From: Streptomyces sp. S3(2020)
GTDB taxonomy: Bacteria; Actinomycetota; Actinomycetes; Streptomycetales; Streptomycetaceae
DNA length: 37,869 nucleotides
Assembly: GCF_013044505.1 (NCBI RefSeq)
Contig: NZ_JABERD010000084.1
Span: 1 to 37,869, forward strand
Reading direction: 5' to 3'
The notes below the pieces were generated by a model, which saw nothing but the letters and a program-made list of their open reading frames with translations, did not search any database and had not been told where the DNA came from. This document shows, in pieces, positions 1 to 6,733 of the stretch (positions are counted from its first letter, which is position 1; each line of letters opens with the position of its first letter). A program made the position numbers and the translations under genes.

Positions 1-19
1 AGAGGTGTATAAGAGACCG
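1..19. other. Probable Tn5/Nextera mosaic-end adapter remnant at contig edge
   Basis: Bases 1-19 match the 19-bp Tn5 mosaic end AGATGTGTATAAGAGACAG at 17 positions, with G for T at position 4 and C for A at position 18. The AT-rich stretch is unlike the flanking coding sequence and puts a TAA at 10-12 in the frame of the MFS gene. It is best explained as leftover library adapter, so the left edge is probably a contig end rather than a biological boundary. Confidence 0.8.
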
Positions 20-1242
20 CCCCCCGCCCCGCCCATCGCGACGGCAACGTCCTGCGCTGGCTCGCCGCCTACACCTCCTCGATGGTCGGCGACAGCGTGT
101 ACTACATCGCCCTGTCCTGGGCCGCCGTACAGGCCGGAAGCCCCACCCAGGCCGGCCTCGTCCTGTCGGCGAGCGCGCTGCCGCGAGCCGTCCTGATGCT
201 GGGCGGGGGAGTGATCGCCGACCGGCTCGGGCCGCGCAGGGTCGTCATCGGGAGCGACGCGGTGCGCTGCGCGGCGGTGCTGGCGGCGGCCGCGCTGCTG
301 TTCCTCACCAGCCCGGGCCTGTGGCCGCTCGCCGCGCTCGCCCTGGTCTTCGGCGCCGTCGACGCGGTGTTCGTGCCGGCCGTGGGCGCCCTCCCCGCGC
401 GCGTGACGTCACGCGACCAGCTCGCGCGCGTGCAGGGCATGCGGGGACTGGGCATCCGCTTCGCGAGCGTCGTCGGCGGACCGCTCGGCGGCCTCGGAGT
501 GGCGGTCGGCGGCCCGGCGGCGGCGTTCGGCCTCGCGGGGCTGCTCATCGCCGTGTCCGTGCCGCTGCTGGTCTCCGTACGCATACGCGAGGTGCCCGCC
601 GACGACAGGACGCCCGGGGCCCGGGGCACCGCCTGGAGCGACCTCACGGCCGGCCTGCGCTACATCCGCGGCCACCGTGTCCTCGCCCCGCTGATGCTGG
701 CCATCGCCCTCGGCGACCTCGGATTCGTCGGCCCCCTCAACGTCGGACTGACCCTCCTCGCCGACGAGCGCGGCTGGGGCGCCGCGGGGATGGGCTGGCT
801 GCTCTCCGGGTTCGGCGTCGGCGCGGGGGCCGCGTCCCTGCTGCTCACCGTGCGCGGGCGGCTGCCGCACGCGGGCCGGGTGGCGGCGTGCACCATCATC
901 GCGGGCTCGGTCGCCATCGCTGCCCTCGCCCAGGCGCCGAGCATCGCCGTCGCCGTCGGCACGGCCCTGCTGGTCGGGCTGCTCGCCGGGCTCAGCGGCG
1001 CGATGTGCGGGGCCCTGCTCCAGACCCAGGCCGACCCCGCCTACCTGGGCCGGGTCACCGCCGTGGCCAGTCTCGTGAGCCTGGGCTTCGCCCCGCTGAG
1101 CATGCCGCTGTCCGCCGCGGCCATCGGGGCATGGGGGACCGGCCCGGTGTTCGCCGTCAGCGCGGTGGTCTGCGGGCTCGGCGGGGTCGTGGCCCTGTGC
1201 GTACGGGACCTGCGCCGCGCCGAGCTCCCGAAGCAGCCCTAG
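19..1242 (+). CDS. MFS transporter, 5'-truncated
   Basis: This is a major facilitator superfamily permease of the drug/siderophore-exporter type (DHA3/MFS_3-like), acting in the cytoplasmic membrane by proton antiport. The frame is open from base 13, and the first ATG is at 82, but the residues before it (LRWLAAYTSS) are typical of the first transmembrane helix of this family. The true start therefore lies off the left edge. Counting from the ATG at 82, a motif-A-like loop (GVIADRLGPRR) sits near residues 43-53 and is followed by repeated hydrophobic helices to the C-terminus. The TAA at 10-12 lies in adapter-like sequence and is not taken as a real stop. The substrate is unknown. The gene converges on the minus-strand gene at 1332 with an inverted repeat between them. 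Confidence 0.8.
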   Translation, partial: APRPAHRDGNVLRWLAAYTSSMVGDSVYYIALSWAAVQAGSPTQAGLVLSASALPRAVLMLGGGVIADRLGPRRVVIGSDAVRCAAVLAAAALLFLTSPGLWPLAALALVFGAVDAVFVPAVGALPARVTSRDQLARVQGMRGLGIRFASVVGGPLGGLGVAVGGPAAAFGLAGLLIAVSVPLLVSVRIREVPADDRTPGARGTAWSDLTAGLRYIRGHRVLAPLMLAIALGDLGFVGPLNVGLTLLADERGWGAAGMGWLLSGFGVGAGAASLLLTVRGRLPHAGRVAACTIIAGSVAIAALAQAPSIAVAVGTALLVGLLAGLSGAMCGALLQTQADPAYLGRVTAVASLVSLGFAPLSMPLSAAAIGAWGTGPVFAVSAVVCGLGGVVALCVRDLRRAELPKQP

Positions 1243-1249
1243 GTCTGCC

Positions 1250-1335
1250 CTAGGTCGTGTCCGCAAACTCCCTCCCCCAGAGGGGGTGCCCCCAGCCCTC
1301 CGGGCGGACGACGGGACTTTGCGGACACGACCTAG
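1250..1335. repeat. 18-bp perfect inverted repeat, probable bidirectional terminator
   Basis: The left arm CTAGGTCGTGTCCGCAAA (1250-1267) is perfectly complementary to the right arm at 1318-1335, with a 50-nt GC-rich loop that contains a smaller CCCCC/GGGGG hairpin. It lies between two convergent genes, and the right arm contains the TAG stop (1332-1334) of the minus-strand gene. It fits a shared terminator, or a REP-like or MITE-like dispersed element acting as one. Confidence 0.75.
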
Positions 1336-1967
1336 ATCCCCAGCTCCTTCGCCTCGTGCAGCTTGGCGATCGCGTCCTTGTCGCCGTCCAGCTCCACCCC
1401 CGCGGCCTCCTGCCGGCCGTACAGGAACAGCAGGAGCTCCGAGGGCTCGCCGGTCACCGTCACGACCGGGGCGCCCCGGTGGGCCACCGCCGTCTGGCCG
1501 TCCGGACGGCGCAGGACGAGGCCCGTGGGAGCGCTGCGGCCCATCAGCCGGGCGGTGCGCTCCAGACGGGTCCACAGGGCGTCCTGGAAGACCGGGTCGA
1601 GTTCGCGGGGCGTCCAGTCGGGCTGGGCGCGGCGGACGTCCTCGGTGTGGACGTAGAACTCGATCGTGTTGGACGCCTCGTCGATCTGCTTGAGGTTGAA
1701 GGGCGAGAAGCGCGGCGGGCCGGTACGGATCAGCTGGATCAGTTCCTCGTACGGCTTGGCCGTGAACTCCTCCATCGCCTTGTCCAGACGGGAGGCGAGC
1801 TGCTTGATGAGCAGACCCCCCGCGGCGTCGGGGCGGCGCTCGCGCACCGCCACGTGCGCGGCCAGGTCCCGGGTCTGCCAGCCCTCGCACAGGGTCGGGG
1901 CCTCGGGACCGGCGGTCTCCAGGAGATCGGCGAGCAGAAGTCGTTCACGCTTGGCGAAAGTCGACAT
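1332..1967 (-). CDS. TIGR03085 family metal-binding protein (DinB/MDMPI-like)
   Basis: This 211-residue protein resembles the TIGR03085 group of the DinB / mycothiol-dependent maleylpyruvate isomerase-like superfamily, whose N-terminal four-helix bundle binds a divalent metal. Candidate ligands are H38 in the segment DLAAHVA and H107 with E109/D110 in FYVHTEDVRRA. The C-terminal third (RPDGQTAVAHRG onward) resembles the small C-terminal domain of the family. Family members are thought to be thiol-dependent transferases, but no substrate is known for this group. The ATG at 1967 has no Shine-Dalgarno sequence. A TAGGCT hexamer ends 6 nt upstream, which suggests a leaderless message. It diverges from hisI. 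Confidence 0.8.
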   Translation of the reverse strand: MSTFAKRERLLLADLLETAGPEAPTLCEGWQTRDLAAHVAVRERRPDAAGGLLIKQLASRLDKAMEEFTAKPYEELIQLIRTGPPRFSPFNLKQIDEASNTIEFYVHTEDVRRAQPDWTPRELDPVFQDALWTRLERTARLMGRSAPTGLVLRRPDGQTAVAHRGAPVVTVTGEPSELLLFLYGRQEAAGVELDGDKDAIAKLHEAKELGI

Positions 1968-1973
1968 GCCGTC

Positions 1974-1979
1974 AGCCTA
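1974..1979 (-). promoter_or_regulatory. Putative -10 hexamer for leaderless TIGR03085 gene
   Basis: On the minus strand, TAGGCT lies 6 nt before the ATG at 1967 and no ribosome-binding site is visible. The spacing fits transcription starting at or next to the start codon. I see no convincing -35. Confidence 0.4.
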
Positions 1980-2037
1980 CGACCGCGTACCGGGTCCGCA
2001 CAGTGGACACCACGCCAGGACTGTCGGTGGCGCGCGG

Positions 2038-2043
2038 CACAAT
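2038..2043 (+). promoter_or_regulatory. Putative -10 hexamer for leaderless hisI
   Basis: CACAAT ends 7 nt before the ATG at 2051, and no Shine-Dalgarno sequence precedes that ATG. The same hexamer and gap recur before the DUF2752 gene (5152-5157). This supports the start at 2051 over in-frame ATGs at 2003 and 2042. Confidence 0.4.
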
Positions 2044-2050
2044 GGCACCC

Positions 2051-2443
2051 ATGACCAGCACGCCCGCCCCCACCAGCCTCGACCCGGCCGTCGCCGCGCG
2101 CCTCAAGCGCAGCGCCGACGGGCTCGTCCCCGCCATCGCCCAGCAGTACGACACCGGTGAGGTGCTGATGCTCGGCTGGATGGACGACGAGGCGCTGCAC
2201 CGCACGCTGACCACCGGCCGCTGCACGTACTGGTCGCGCAGCCGCCAGGAGTACTGGGTCAAGGGCGACACCTCAGGCCACTTCCAGTGGGTCAAGTCGG
2301 TCGCGCTCGACTGCGACGCCGACACCGTGCTGGTCAAGGTCGACCAGGTCGGCGCCGCCTGCCACACCGGCGCGCGCACCTGCTTCGACGTCGACGTGCT
2401 GCTCAAGGACGCCGATTCCGGCGTGTCCGCCTCGGATCAGTAA
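2051..2443 (+). CDS. hisI: Phosphoribosyl-AMP cyclohydrolase HisI
   Basis: HisI opens the adenine ring of phosphoribosyl-AMP, the third step of histidine synthesis, in the cytoplasm. The 130-residue product is a stand-alone cyclohydrolase not fused to the HisE pyrophosphohydrolase, as usual in actinobacteria. Family motifs are present in order: MLGWMDDEAL, TYWSRSRQEYWVKGDTSGH, the Mg/Zn-binding LDCDADT, and the zinc-ligand segment CHTGARTCF. I chose ATG 2051 because the family begins close to this point and a -10-like hexamer sits just upstream. ATGs at 2003 and 2042 would add an unconserved tail. Only 11 nt separate it from trpE, so the two are probably co-transcribed, linking histidine and tryptophan genes. 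Confidence 0.93.
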   Translation: MTSTPAPTSLDPAVAARLKRSADGLVPAIAQQYDTGEVLMLGWMDDEALHRTLTTGRCTYWSRSRQEYWVKGDTSGHFQWVKSVALDCDADTVLVKVDQVGAACHTGARTCFDVDVLLKDADSGVSASDQ

Positions 2444-2454
2444 GGTCAGCCGCC

Positions 2455-3933
2455 ATGGACCTCGAGACCTTCCGCAAGCTCGCCACCGACCGGCGCGTCA
2501 TCCCGGTCACGCGCAAGCTCCTCGCCGACGGCGACACCCCGGTCGCCCTCTACCGCAAGCTCGCCGCCGAGCGCCCCGGCACCTTCCTGCTGGAGTCCGC
2601 GGAGAACGGCCGCTCCTGGTCCCGCTACTCGTTCGTGGGCGTCCGCTCCGCCGCGACCCTCACATCGAAGGACGGCCAGGCCCACTGGCTCGGCGCCCCG
2701 CCCGTAGGCGTCCCCGTCGACGGCGACCCCCTCGCCGCCCTGCGCGCCACCATCGAGACCCTGCACACCCCCCACCAGGAGGGCATGCCGCCCTTCACCG
2801 GCGGCATGGTCGGCTACCTCGGCTACGACATCGTGCGCCGTCTGGAGAAGATCGGCCCCGGCGAGCGCGACGACCTGAAGCTCCCCGAGCTGACCATGCT
2901 CCTCACCAGCGACCTCGCGGTGATGGACCACTGGGAGGGCTCGGTCCTGCTGATCGCCAACGCGATCAACCACAACGACCTCGACACCGGCGTCGACGAG
3001 GCCTACGCGGACGCCGTGGCCCGCCTGGACGCCATGCAGGCGGACCTGTCCCGCGCGGTGGCCCAGCCGCCCGCCGTCCTCCCGCCCTCCGAACTCCCCG
3101 AGTACACCGCGCTGTGGGGCGGCGAGGACTTCCAGGAGGCCGTCGAGGACATCAAGGAGCGCATCCGCGCGGGCGAGGCCTTCCAGGTCGTCCCCTCGCA
3201 ACGCTTCGAGGCACCGTGCACGGCGAGCGCGCTGGACGTGTACCGGGTGCTGCGGGCGACGAACCCCTCCCCGTACATGTACCTGTTCCGCTTCGACGGC
3301 TTCGACGTTGTCGGATCGTCCCCCGAAGCCCTGGTCAAGGTCGAGGACGGGCGGGCCATGGTCCACCCCATCGCCGGCACCCGCTGGCGCGGGGCCACCC
3401 CGCAGGAGGACCAGGCCCTCGCCGACGAACTGCTCGCCGACCCCAAGGAGCGCGCCGAGCACCTGATGCTGGTCGACCTGGGCCGCAACGACCTGGGGCG
3501 CGTCTGCGAGCCGGGCTCGGTGGAGGTCGTGGACTTCATGTCCATCGAGCGCTACTCGCACGTCATGCACATCGTGTCGACGGTGACCGGCAAGGTCGCC
3601 CAGGGCCGCACCGCCTTCGACGTCCTGACGGCGTGCTTCCCGGCGGGCACCCTCTCCGGCGCCCCCAAGCCCCGCGCGATGCAGATCATCGACGAACTCG
3701 AACCGTCCCGGCGCGGGCTGTACGGCGGCTGCGTCGGCTACCTCGACTTCGCGGGCGACTCCGACACGGCCATCGCCATCCGCACGGCCCTCCTCCGCGA
3801 CGGCACGGCCTACGTCCAGGCCGGTGCCGGAATCGTCGCCGACTCCGACCCGGTCGCCGAGGACCAGGAGTGCCGGAACAAGGCGGCCGCGGTGCTGCGC
3901 GCGGTGCACACGGCGAACCGACTCGGGCAATAG
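2455..3933 (+). CDS. trpE: Anthranilate synthase component I TrpE
   Basis: TrpE converts chorismate to anthranilate, using ammonia delivered by a separate TrpG glutamine amidotransferase; no trpG is in this window. The 492 residues are the normal length for an unfused component I. The LLES motif at residues 45-48 belongs to the tryptophan feedback site. Chorismate-site motifs are all intact: PSPYMYLFRF, IAGTRWRG near residue 307, HLMLVDLGRND near 336-346 and FPAGTLSGAPKPRAMQ near 394-410. ATG 2455 is chosen over the longer in-frame ORF from 2287, which would overlap hisI with a non-TrpE sequence. An 11-bp-stem hairpin follows the stop. I see no Trp-rich leader peptide or attenuator, as hisI is directly upstream. 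Confidence 0.95.
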   Translation: MDLETFRKLATDRRVIPVTRKLLADGDTPVALYRKLAAERPGTFLLESAENGRSWSRYSFVGVRSAATLTSKDGQAHWLGAPPVGVPVDGDPLAALRATIETLHTPHQEGMPPFTGGMVGYLGYDIVRRLEKIGPGERDDLKLPELTMLLTSDLAVMDHWEGSVLLIANAINHNDLDTGVDEAYADAVARLDAMQADLSRAVAQPPAVLPPSELPEYTALWGGEDFQEAVEDIKERIRAGEAFQVVPSQRFEAPCTASALDVYRVLRATNPSPYMYLFRFDGFDVVGSSPEALVKVEDGRAMVHPIAGTRWRGATPQEDQALADELLADPKERAEHLMLVDLGRNDLGRVCEPGSVEVVDFMSIERYSHVMHIVSTVTGKVAQGRTAFDVLTACFPAGTLSGAPKPRAMQIIDELEPSRRGLYGGCVGYLDFAGDSDTAIAIRTALLRDGTAYVQAGAGIVADSDPVAEDQECRNKAAAVLRAVHTANRLGQ

Positions 3934-3946
3934 GGCGCTTCTCATA

Positions 3947-3978
3947 CGAACCCCGGGTGACGGTTCGCCCGGGGTTCG
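3947..3978 (+). terminator. Hairpin terminator after trpE
   Basis: CGAACCCCGGG (3947-3957) and CCCGGGGTTCG (3968-3978) form a perfect 11-bp stem with a 10-nt loop, starting 13 nt after the trpE stop. There is no U-tract, as is common in Streptomyces. The stem and loop overlap the putative -35 of the next gene. Confidence 0.65.
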
Positions 3979-3987
3979 GGCGATAGT
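3957..3987 (+). promoter_or_regulatory. Putative promoter of the TIGR02234 gene
   Basis: GTGACG (3957-3962) resembles the Streptomyces -35 (TTGACR), and GATAGT (3982-3987) is -10-like with a 19-nt spacer. The -10 ends 7 nt before GTG 3995, the same geometry as at hisI and trpM. The -35 lies in the trpE hairpin. Confidence 0.35.
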
Positions 3988-3994
3988 GGAGTAC

Positions 3995-4627
3995 GTGACT
4001 GCCGTTCCTCATCCCCGTTCCGAAGCCGCCGGACCCGCCAGGGCCGGCCGGCTCAGCCTCGCCGTAGCCCTACTCTCGGGCGCGCTCGGCGCGGCCGTGG
4101 CGCTGCTCGCGACCCGCCAGCAGTGGTCGGAGGGCACCGCGACCGTCGCCGGCGGCGACTTCCCGCTGACCGCCAAGGGCAGCGACGTGACCGGACTCCC
4201 GGCCGCCCTCGCCATAGTGGGCCTCGCCGCGCTCGTCGCCGTCTTCGCCGTCCGCAAGGCCGGCCGTTTCGCCGTCGCCGGGCTGCTCGCGCTCACCGGT
4301 GCCGGGATCGTCGCCGCGGCGCTGCTCGGTGCGAACGATTCGTCCGCGCTGGACGAGCAGGCCGCGAAGGCGTCCGGTGACGCTTCTGCGACGGTCGCTG
4401 CGCTGAGCCATACCGCATGGCCGTACGTCGCCGCGGCCGGCGGGGCGCTGATCCTTCTGGCCGGGCTGCTTGCCCTGCGCTACGGGCGGATGTGGCCCGC
4501 GATGTCCGGTCGCTACGAGCGGAACGGTGCGCCGCGTACCGTCCGTAGGCCCAAGGCCGCGGATCCTGATCGGCCCGAGGAGATGTGGAAGGCGCTGGAT
4601 CGAGGGGAAGACCCCACGGGGGCGTAG
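3995..4627 (+). CDS. TIGR02234 trp-region membrane protein
   Basis: This integral membrane protein of about 210 residues belongs to the Trp_oprn_chp/TIGR02234 group, which is named for its recurrent place beside actinobacterial trp genes. Its function is unknown. Four hydrophobic helices are visible: SLAVALLSGALGAAVALL, AALAIVGLAALVAVFAV, VAGLLALTGAGIVAAALL and YVAAAGGALILLAGLLAL. A basic cytoplasmic tail rich in R, K and E follows. The start could be GTG 3995 (VTAVPHP) or GTG 3986 (VEYVTAVP); I prefer 3995 because a -10-like hexamer lies 7 nt before it. Longer starts run into trpE. The conserved link to trp suggests a role in tryptophan or anthranilate transport or in regulation, but nothing in the sequence proves it. 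Confidence 0.8.
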   Translation: MTAVPHPRSEAAGPARAGRLSLAVALLSGALGAAVALLATRQQWSEGTATVAGGDFPLTAKGSDVTGLPAALAIVGLAALVAVFAVRKAGRFAVAGLLALTGAGIVAAALLGANDSSALDEQAAKASGDASATVAALSHTAWPYVAAAGGALILLAGLLALRYGRMWPAMSGRYERNGAPRTVRRPKAADPDRPEEMWKALDRGEDPTGA

Positions 4628-4653
4628 CGGTCGTACGGAAGCCGCGCGCCGGT

Positions 4654-4710
4654 GGGGGCTGGTCGCGCCCGCGCGGCGGAGCCGCATATCGATACAGCCC
4701 CGCGCCCCTG
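4654..4710 (-). repeat. Dispersed intergenic repeat, copy 1 (inverted)
   Basis: The stretch GGGGCTGGTCGCGCCCGCGC...GATACAGCCCCGCGCCCCTG is nearly identical in reverse complement to 6731-6787, differing by a few substitutions and two single-base insertions. It can fold: outer GGGGCT pairs with AGCCCC, and inner GCGGC pairs with GCCGC. It follows the TIGR02234 stop by 27 nt. It is a repeated intergenic element, probably also acting as a terminator. Confidence 0.75.
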
Positions 4711-4834
4711 GGCATGCCACAGATCCCGGCGTTGACTCGCTAGGGCTACCCCTGCGTCCCTCTGCCGTGCGCGTGCGGAAGAATGGTCTGCGAGCGTCCG
4801 GCTCAGACACGTTTACAGCAACGAGGAGCAAGTC

Positions 4835-5071
4835 ATGGCGGGCAGCAGCCACGGTCACACCCCGGCCGCCTGGACCGGTGTCACCATCGCCTTCATCGGT
4901 TTCTGCGTCGCGGGCGCCTTCATGGTGCTGGCCGAGCCGCTGGGATTCTGGGCGGGCATGGTGATCGTGGTCGCCGGTGGCGTCATCGGCTGGATCATGA
5001 GCGCGATGGGTCTGGGCATGCCGAAGGACGCCCACAAGGCGCTCGTGACCTCGGCGCAGACCGAGAGCTGA
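4835..5071 (+). CDS. HGxxPAAW family small membrane protein
   Basis: This 78-residue protein has the diagnostic N-terminal motif HGHTPAAW (residues 7-14) of the HGxxPAAW family (DUF6704). Two transmembrane helices follow (VTIAFIGFCVAGAFMVLA and WAGMVIVVAGGVIGWIM) and a short charged tail ends in KDAHKALVTSAQTES. Its function is unknown. GAGGAG at 4823-4828 lies 6 nt before ATG 4835, a strong ribosome-binding site that sets it apart from the SD-less genes around it. It sits between trpE and trpC, an arrangement recurrent in Streptomyces, and a hairpin terminator follows at 5102. The upstream region (4711-4834) has an isolated TTGACT at 4732 but no matching -10. Confidence 0.85.
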   Translation: MAGSSHGHTPAAWTGVTIAFIGFCVAGAFMVLAEPLGFWAGMVIVVAGGVIGWIMSAMGLGMPKDAHKALVTSAQTES

Positions 5072-5101
5072 TCGCCGTACGGCAGTCGCGTACGAGTTTC
5101 C

Positions 5102-5128
5102 TGAGGGGCGGCCCCGTGCCGCCCCTCA
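5102..5128 (+). terminator. Hairpin terminator after the HGxxPAAW gene
   Basis: TGAGGGGCGGC (5102-5112) and GCCGCCCCTCA (5118-5128) form a perfect 11-bp stem with a 5-nt loop, 30 nt after the stop codon. Confidence 0.75.
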
Positions 5129-5151
5129 CGCGTGTCCGGGCCCGGGCGAGG

Positions 5152-5157
5152 CACAAT
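5152..5157 (+). promoter_or_regulatory. Putative -10 hexamer for leaderless DUF2752 gene
   Basis: CACAAT ends 7 nt before GTG 5165, exactly as at hisI (2038-2043). No spaced Shine-Dalgarno sequence precedes 5165. The alternative start ATG 5156 overlaps this hexamer. Confidence 0.35.
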
Positions 5158-5164
5158 GCGAGGT

Positions 5165-5596
5165 GTGAACGCCGACAGTCACAGGGTGACGCCGTACGCG
5201 GCGAGGGCGGGGCGGCTGGCCGTGCCCGCGGGGCTCATGGCGGCCGTCGCCGGGGCTTTCGCGTACGTCGCGGCCGTGGACCCCAACGAGCCGGGCCACT
5301 ACCCCGTGTGTCCGCTGCTACGTCTCACCGGCCTGTACTGCCCCGGCTGCGGCGGACTGCGCAGCGCGCACGCGTTCGTCCACGGGGACCTCCTGACCGC
5401 GCTCCAGGCCAACGCGCCCGCCGTGCTGGGCTATCTGGGCTTCGCCGTGCTGTGGACCGTCTGGGTGGTCCGTGCCGCGCGCGGGCGACCGCTGCGGCTC
5501 GATCTCGGGCCCGTGCACCTCTGGACCGTCGGCGCATTGCTGCTGGTCTTCACGGTTGTCCGGAACCTGCCGTTCGCTGGCTGGCTGCACCCTTGA
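5165..5596 (+). CDS. DUF2752 domain-containing membrane protein
   Basis: This 143-residue membrane protein carries the DUF2752 signature CPLLRLTGLYCPGCGGLRS, with cysteines at residues 49, 59 and 62 and the CPxCGG core, followed by AHAFVHGDLLTAL. Hydrophobic helices flank the motif (AVPAGLMAAVAGAFAYVAAV, AVLGYLGFAVLWTVWVV, LWTVGALLLVFTVV). The cysteine motif may bind metal or undergo redox, but the function of the family is unestablished. The start is GTG 5165 or ATG 5156 (adding MRG). I favour 5165 for its leaderless geometry, while 5156 has a GAGG 4 nt upstream. It is followed by the 138-nt trpC leader and has no overlap with neighbours. Confidence 0.82.
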   Translation: MNADSHRVTPYAARAGRLAVPAGLMAAVAGAFAYVAAVDPNEPGHYPVCPLLRLTGLYCPGCGGLRSAHAFVHGDLLTALQANAPAVLGYLGFAVLWTVWVVRAARGRPLRLDLGPVHLWTVGALLLVFTVVRNLPFAGWLHP

Positions 5597-5672
5597 TCAA
5601 TTGGTGAACGTCCAGGTAGTGGGACCGGCGTCAACCGGATGCGAGGCCTAGCCCTTCCTCCGGATACCATCG

Positions 5673-5694
5673 CAGTGACCACCTCTTTTCACTG
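5673..5694 (+). promoter_or_regulatory. Inverted repeat in the trpC leader, possible operator
   Basis: CAGTGA (5673-5678) and TCACTG (5689-5694) form a 6-bp inverted repeat with a 10-nt spacer, 40-62 nt before trpC. An overlapping alternative pair is GACCA/TGGTC (5677-5697). It could be a regulator site or a small leader hairpin. No Trp-codon leader peptide with a separate stop is visible. Confidence 0.3.
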
Positions 5695-5734
5695 GTCGCT
5701 GGAACTGTCAACCGTCTGGAAGGGGGCCGCTCGC

Positions 5735-6544
5735 GTGAGTGTGCTCGACGAGATCATCGACGGAGTCCGTGCCGACCTCGCGGAGCGGCAGGCGCGCGTC
5801 AGCCTCGACGAGCTCAAGGAACGCGCGGCGAAGGCCCCCGCGGCCAAGGACGGGATCGCCGCACTGCGCGGCGACGGCGTCAAGGTCATCTGCGAGGTCA
5901 AGCGCTCCAGCCCCTCCAAGGGCGCGCTGGCCGCGATCGCCGACCCGGCCGGGCTCGCCGCGGACTACGAGGCGGGCGGCGCGGCCGTCATCTCCGTCCT
6001 CACCGAACAGCGCCGCTTCGGCGGCTCCCTCGCCGACCTGGAGGCCGTCCGCGCCCGCGTGGACATCCCGGTCCTGCGCAAGGACTTCATCGTCACGTCG
6101 TACCAGCTGTGGGAGGCCCGCGCGTACGGCGCCGACCTCGCCCTGCTGATCGTGGCGGCCCTCGACCAGCCCGCCCTGGAGTCCCTCATCGAGCGGGCGG
6201 TGTCCATCGGACTCACCCCCATCGTCGAGGTCCACGACGAGGACGAGGTCGAGCGCGCGGCCGACGCCGGCGCCAAGGTCATCGGCGTCAACGCCCGCAA
6301 CCTCAAGACCCTCGAGGTCGACCGCGGCACCTTCGAGCGCGTCGCCCCCGAGATCCCGGACCACATCGTCAAGATCGCCGAGTCCGGCGTCCGCGGCCCC
6401 CACGACCTCATCGCCTACGCCAACGCCGGCGCCGACGCCGTCCTGGTCGGCGAGTCCCTGGTCACCGGCAAGGACCCCAAGTCCGCGGTCTCGGACCTGG
6501 TCGCGGCGGGCGAGCACCCCGCACTGCGGCACGGGCGCAGTTGA
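5735..6544 (+). CDS. trpC: Indole-3-glycerol phosphate synthase TrpC
   Basis: TrpC closes the indole ring, converting carboxyphenylamino-deoxyribulose phosphate to indole-3-glycerol phosphate. The 269-residue TIM barrel is monofunctional, with no TrpF fused. Catalytic motifs are intact: CEVKRSSPSKG (E54, K56), VLRKDFIV with the catalytic lysine, PIVEVHDEDE, VIGVNARNLKTLEVD, KIAESGVRG and the phosphate-binding VLVGESLV. GTG 5735 is preceded by GGAAGGGGG at 5718-5726. The longer in-frame ORF from 5639 would add an unconserved tail. The stop is 21 nt before trpM. Together with trpM, trpB and trpA this is the trpCMBA order reported in S. coelicolor. Confidence 0.95.
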   Translation: MSVLDEIIDGVRADLAERQARVSLDELKERAAKAPAAKDGIAALRGDGVKVICEVKRSSPSKGALAAIADPAGLAADYEAGGAAVISVLTEQRRFGGSLADLEAVRARVDIPVLRKDFIVTSYQLWEARAYGADLALLIVAALDQPALESLIERAVSIGLTPIVEVHDEDEVERAADAGAKVIGVNARNLKTLEVDRGTFERVAPEIPDHIVKIAESGVRGPHDLIAYANAGADAVLVGESLVTGKDPKSAVSDLVAAGEHPALRHGRS

Positions 6545-6552
6545 TCACCCGC

Positions 6553-6558
6553 TAGGCT
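6553..6558 (+). promoter_or_regulatory. Putative -10 hexamer for leaderless trpM
   Basis: TAGGCT ends 7 nt before the trpM ATG at 6566, and no Shine-Dalgarno sequence is visible. This may give trpM and trpBA expression independent of trpC. No clear -35. Confidence 0.35.
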
Positions 6559-6565
6559 TACCCCG

Positions 6566-6733
6566 ATGACTCTCACCATGACGACCGCGGACCGGCACGC
6601 GCGCCTCGCGCGCGGTTGCCGTCCCCGCGGCTGCCGCGCCCCGGCCCGCCGGGTGCACGGCCGCCGGGTGCGGTATGTCATCGGTGACGAACCTGGGCAG
6701 GTAAACGGCCGCCGATGGCAGCGCGCCCCATAG
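6566..6733 (+). CDS. trpM: TrpM-like small basic protein of the trp cluster
   Basis: A 55-codon ORF lies between trpC and trpB, at the position of trpX/trpM of S. coelicolor, where a small protein of this kind was reported to modulate tryptophan synthesis and differentiation. The protein begins MTLTMTTADRHARLARG. It has an arginine-rich core, CRPRGCRAPARRVHGRRVRY, with two cysteines four residues apart, then VIGDEPGQVNGRRWQRAP and a TAG stop. The high arginine content suggests nucleic-acid or acidic-partner binding, which is inference. There is no Shine-Dalgarno sequence, but TAGGCT 7 nt upstream suggests a leaderless message. The stop codon is the first three bases of a dispersed repeat, so the C-terminus may have been trimmed by its insertion. 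Confidence 0.7.
   Translation: MTLTMTTADRHARLARGCRPRGCRAPARRVHGRRVRYVIGDEPGQVNGRRWQRAP

Noticed and set aside
10..12. In-frame TAA at the start of the MFS gene, as if it were a pseudogene
   Set aside because: It lies within the adapter-like first 19 bases, so it is most likely an artefact.
2287..2454. N-terminal extension of trpE fused in frame over hisI
   Set aside because: The extra sequence is arginine-rich shadow translation of hisI. TrpE homology starts at ATG 2455.
2444..2454. A trp attenuator with leader peptide before trpE
   Set aside because: Only 11 nt separate hisI and trpE, with no leader ORF with Trp codons and no terminator stem in the gap.
4732..4737. TTGACT as the -35 of the HGxxPAAW gene
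   Set aside because: No -10-like hexamer is found 16-19 nt downstream.
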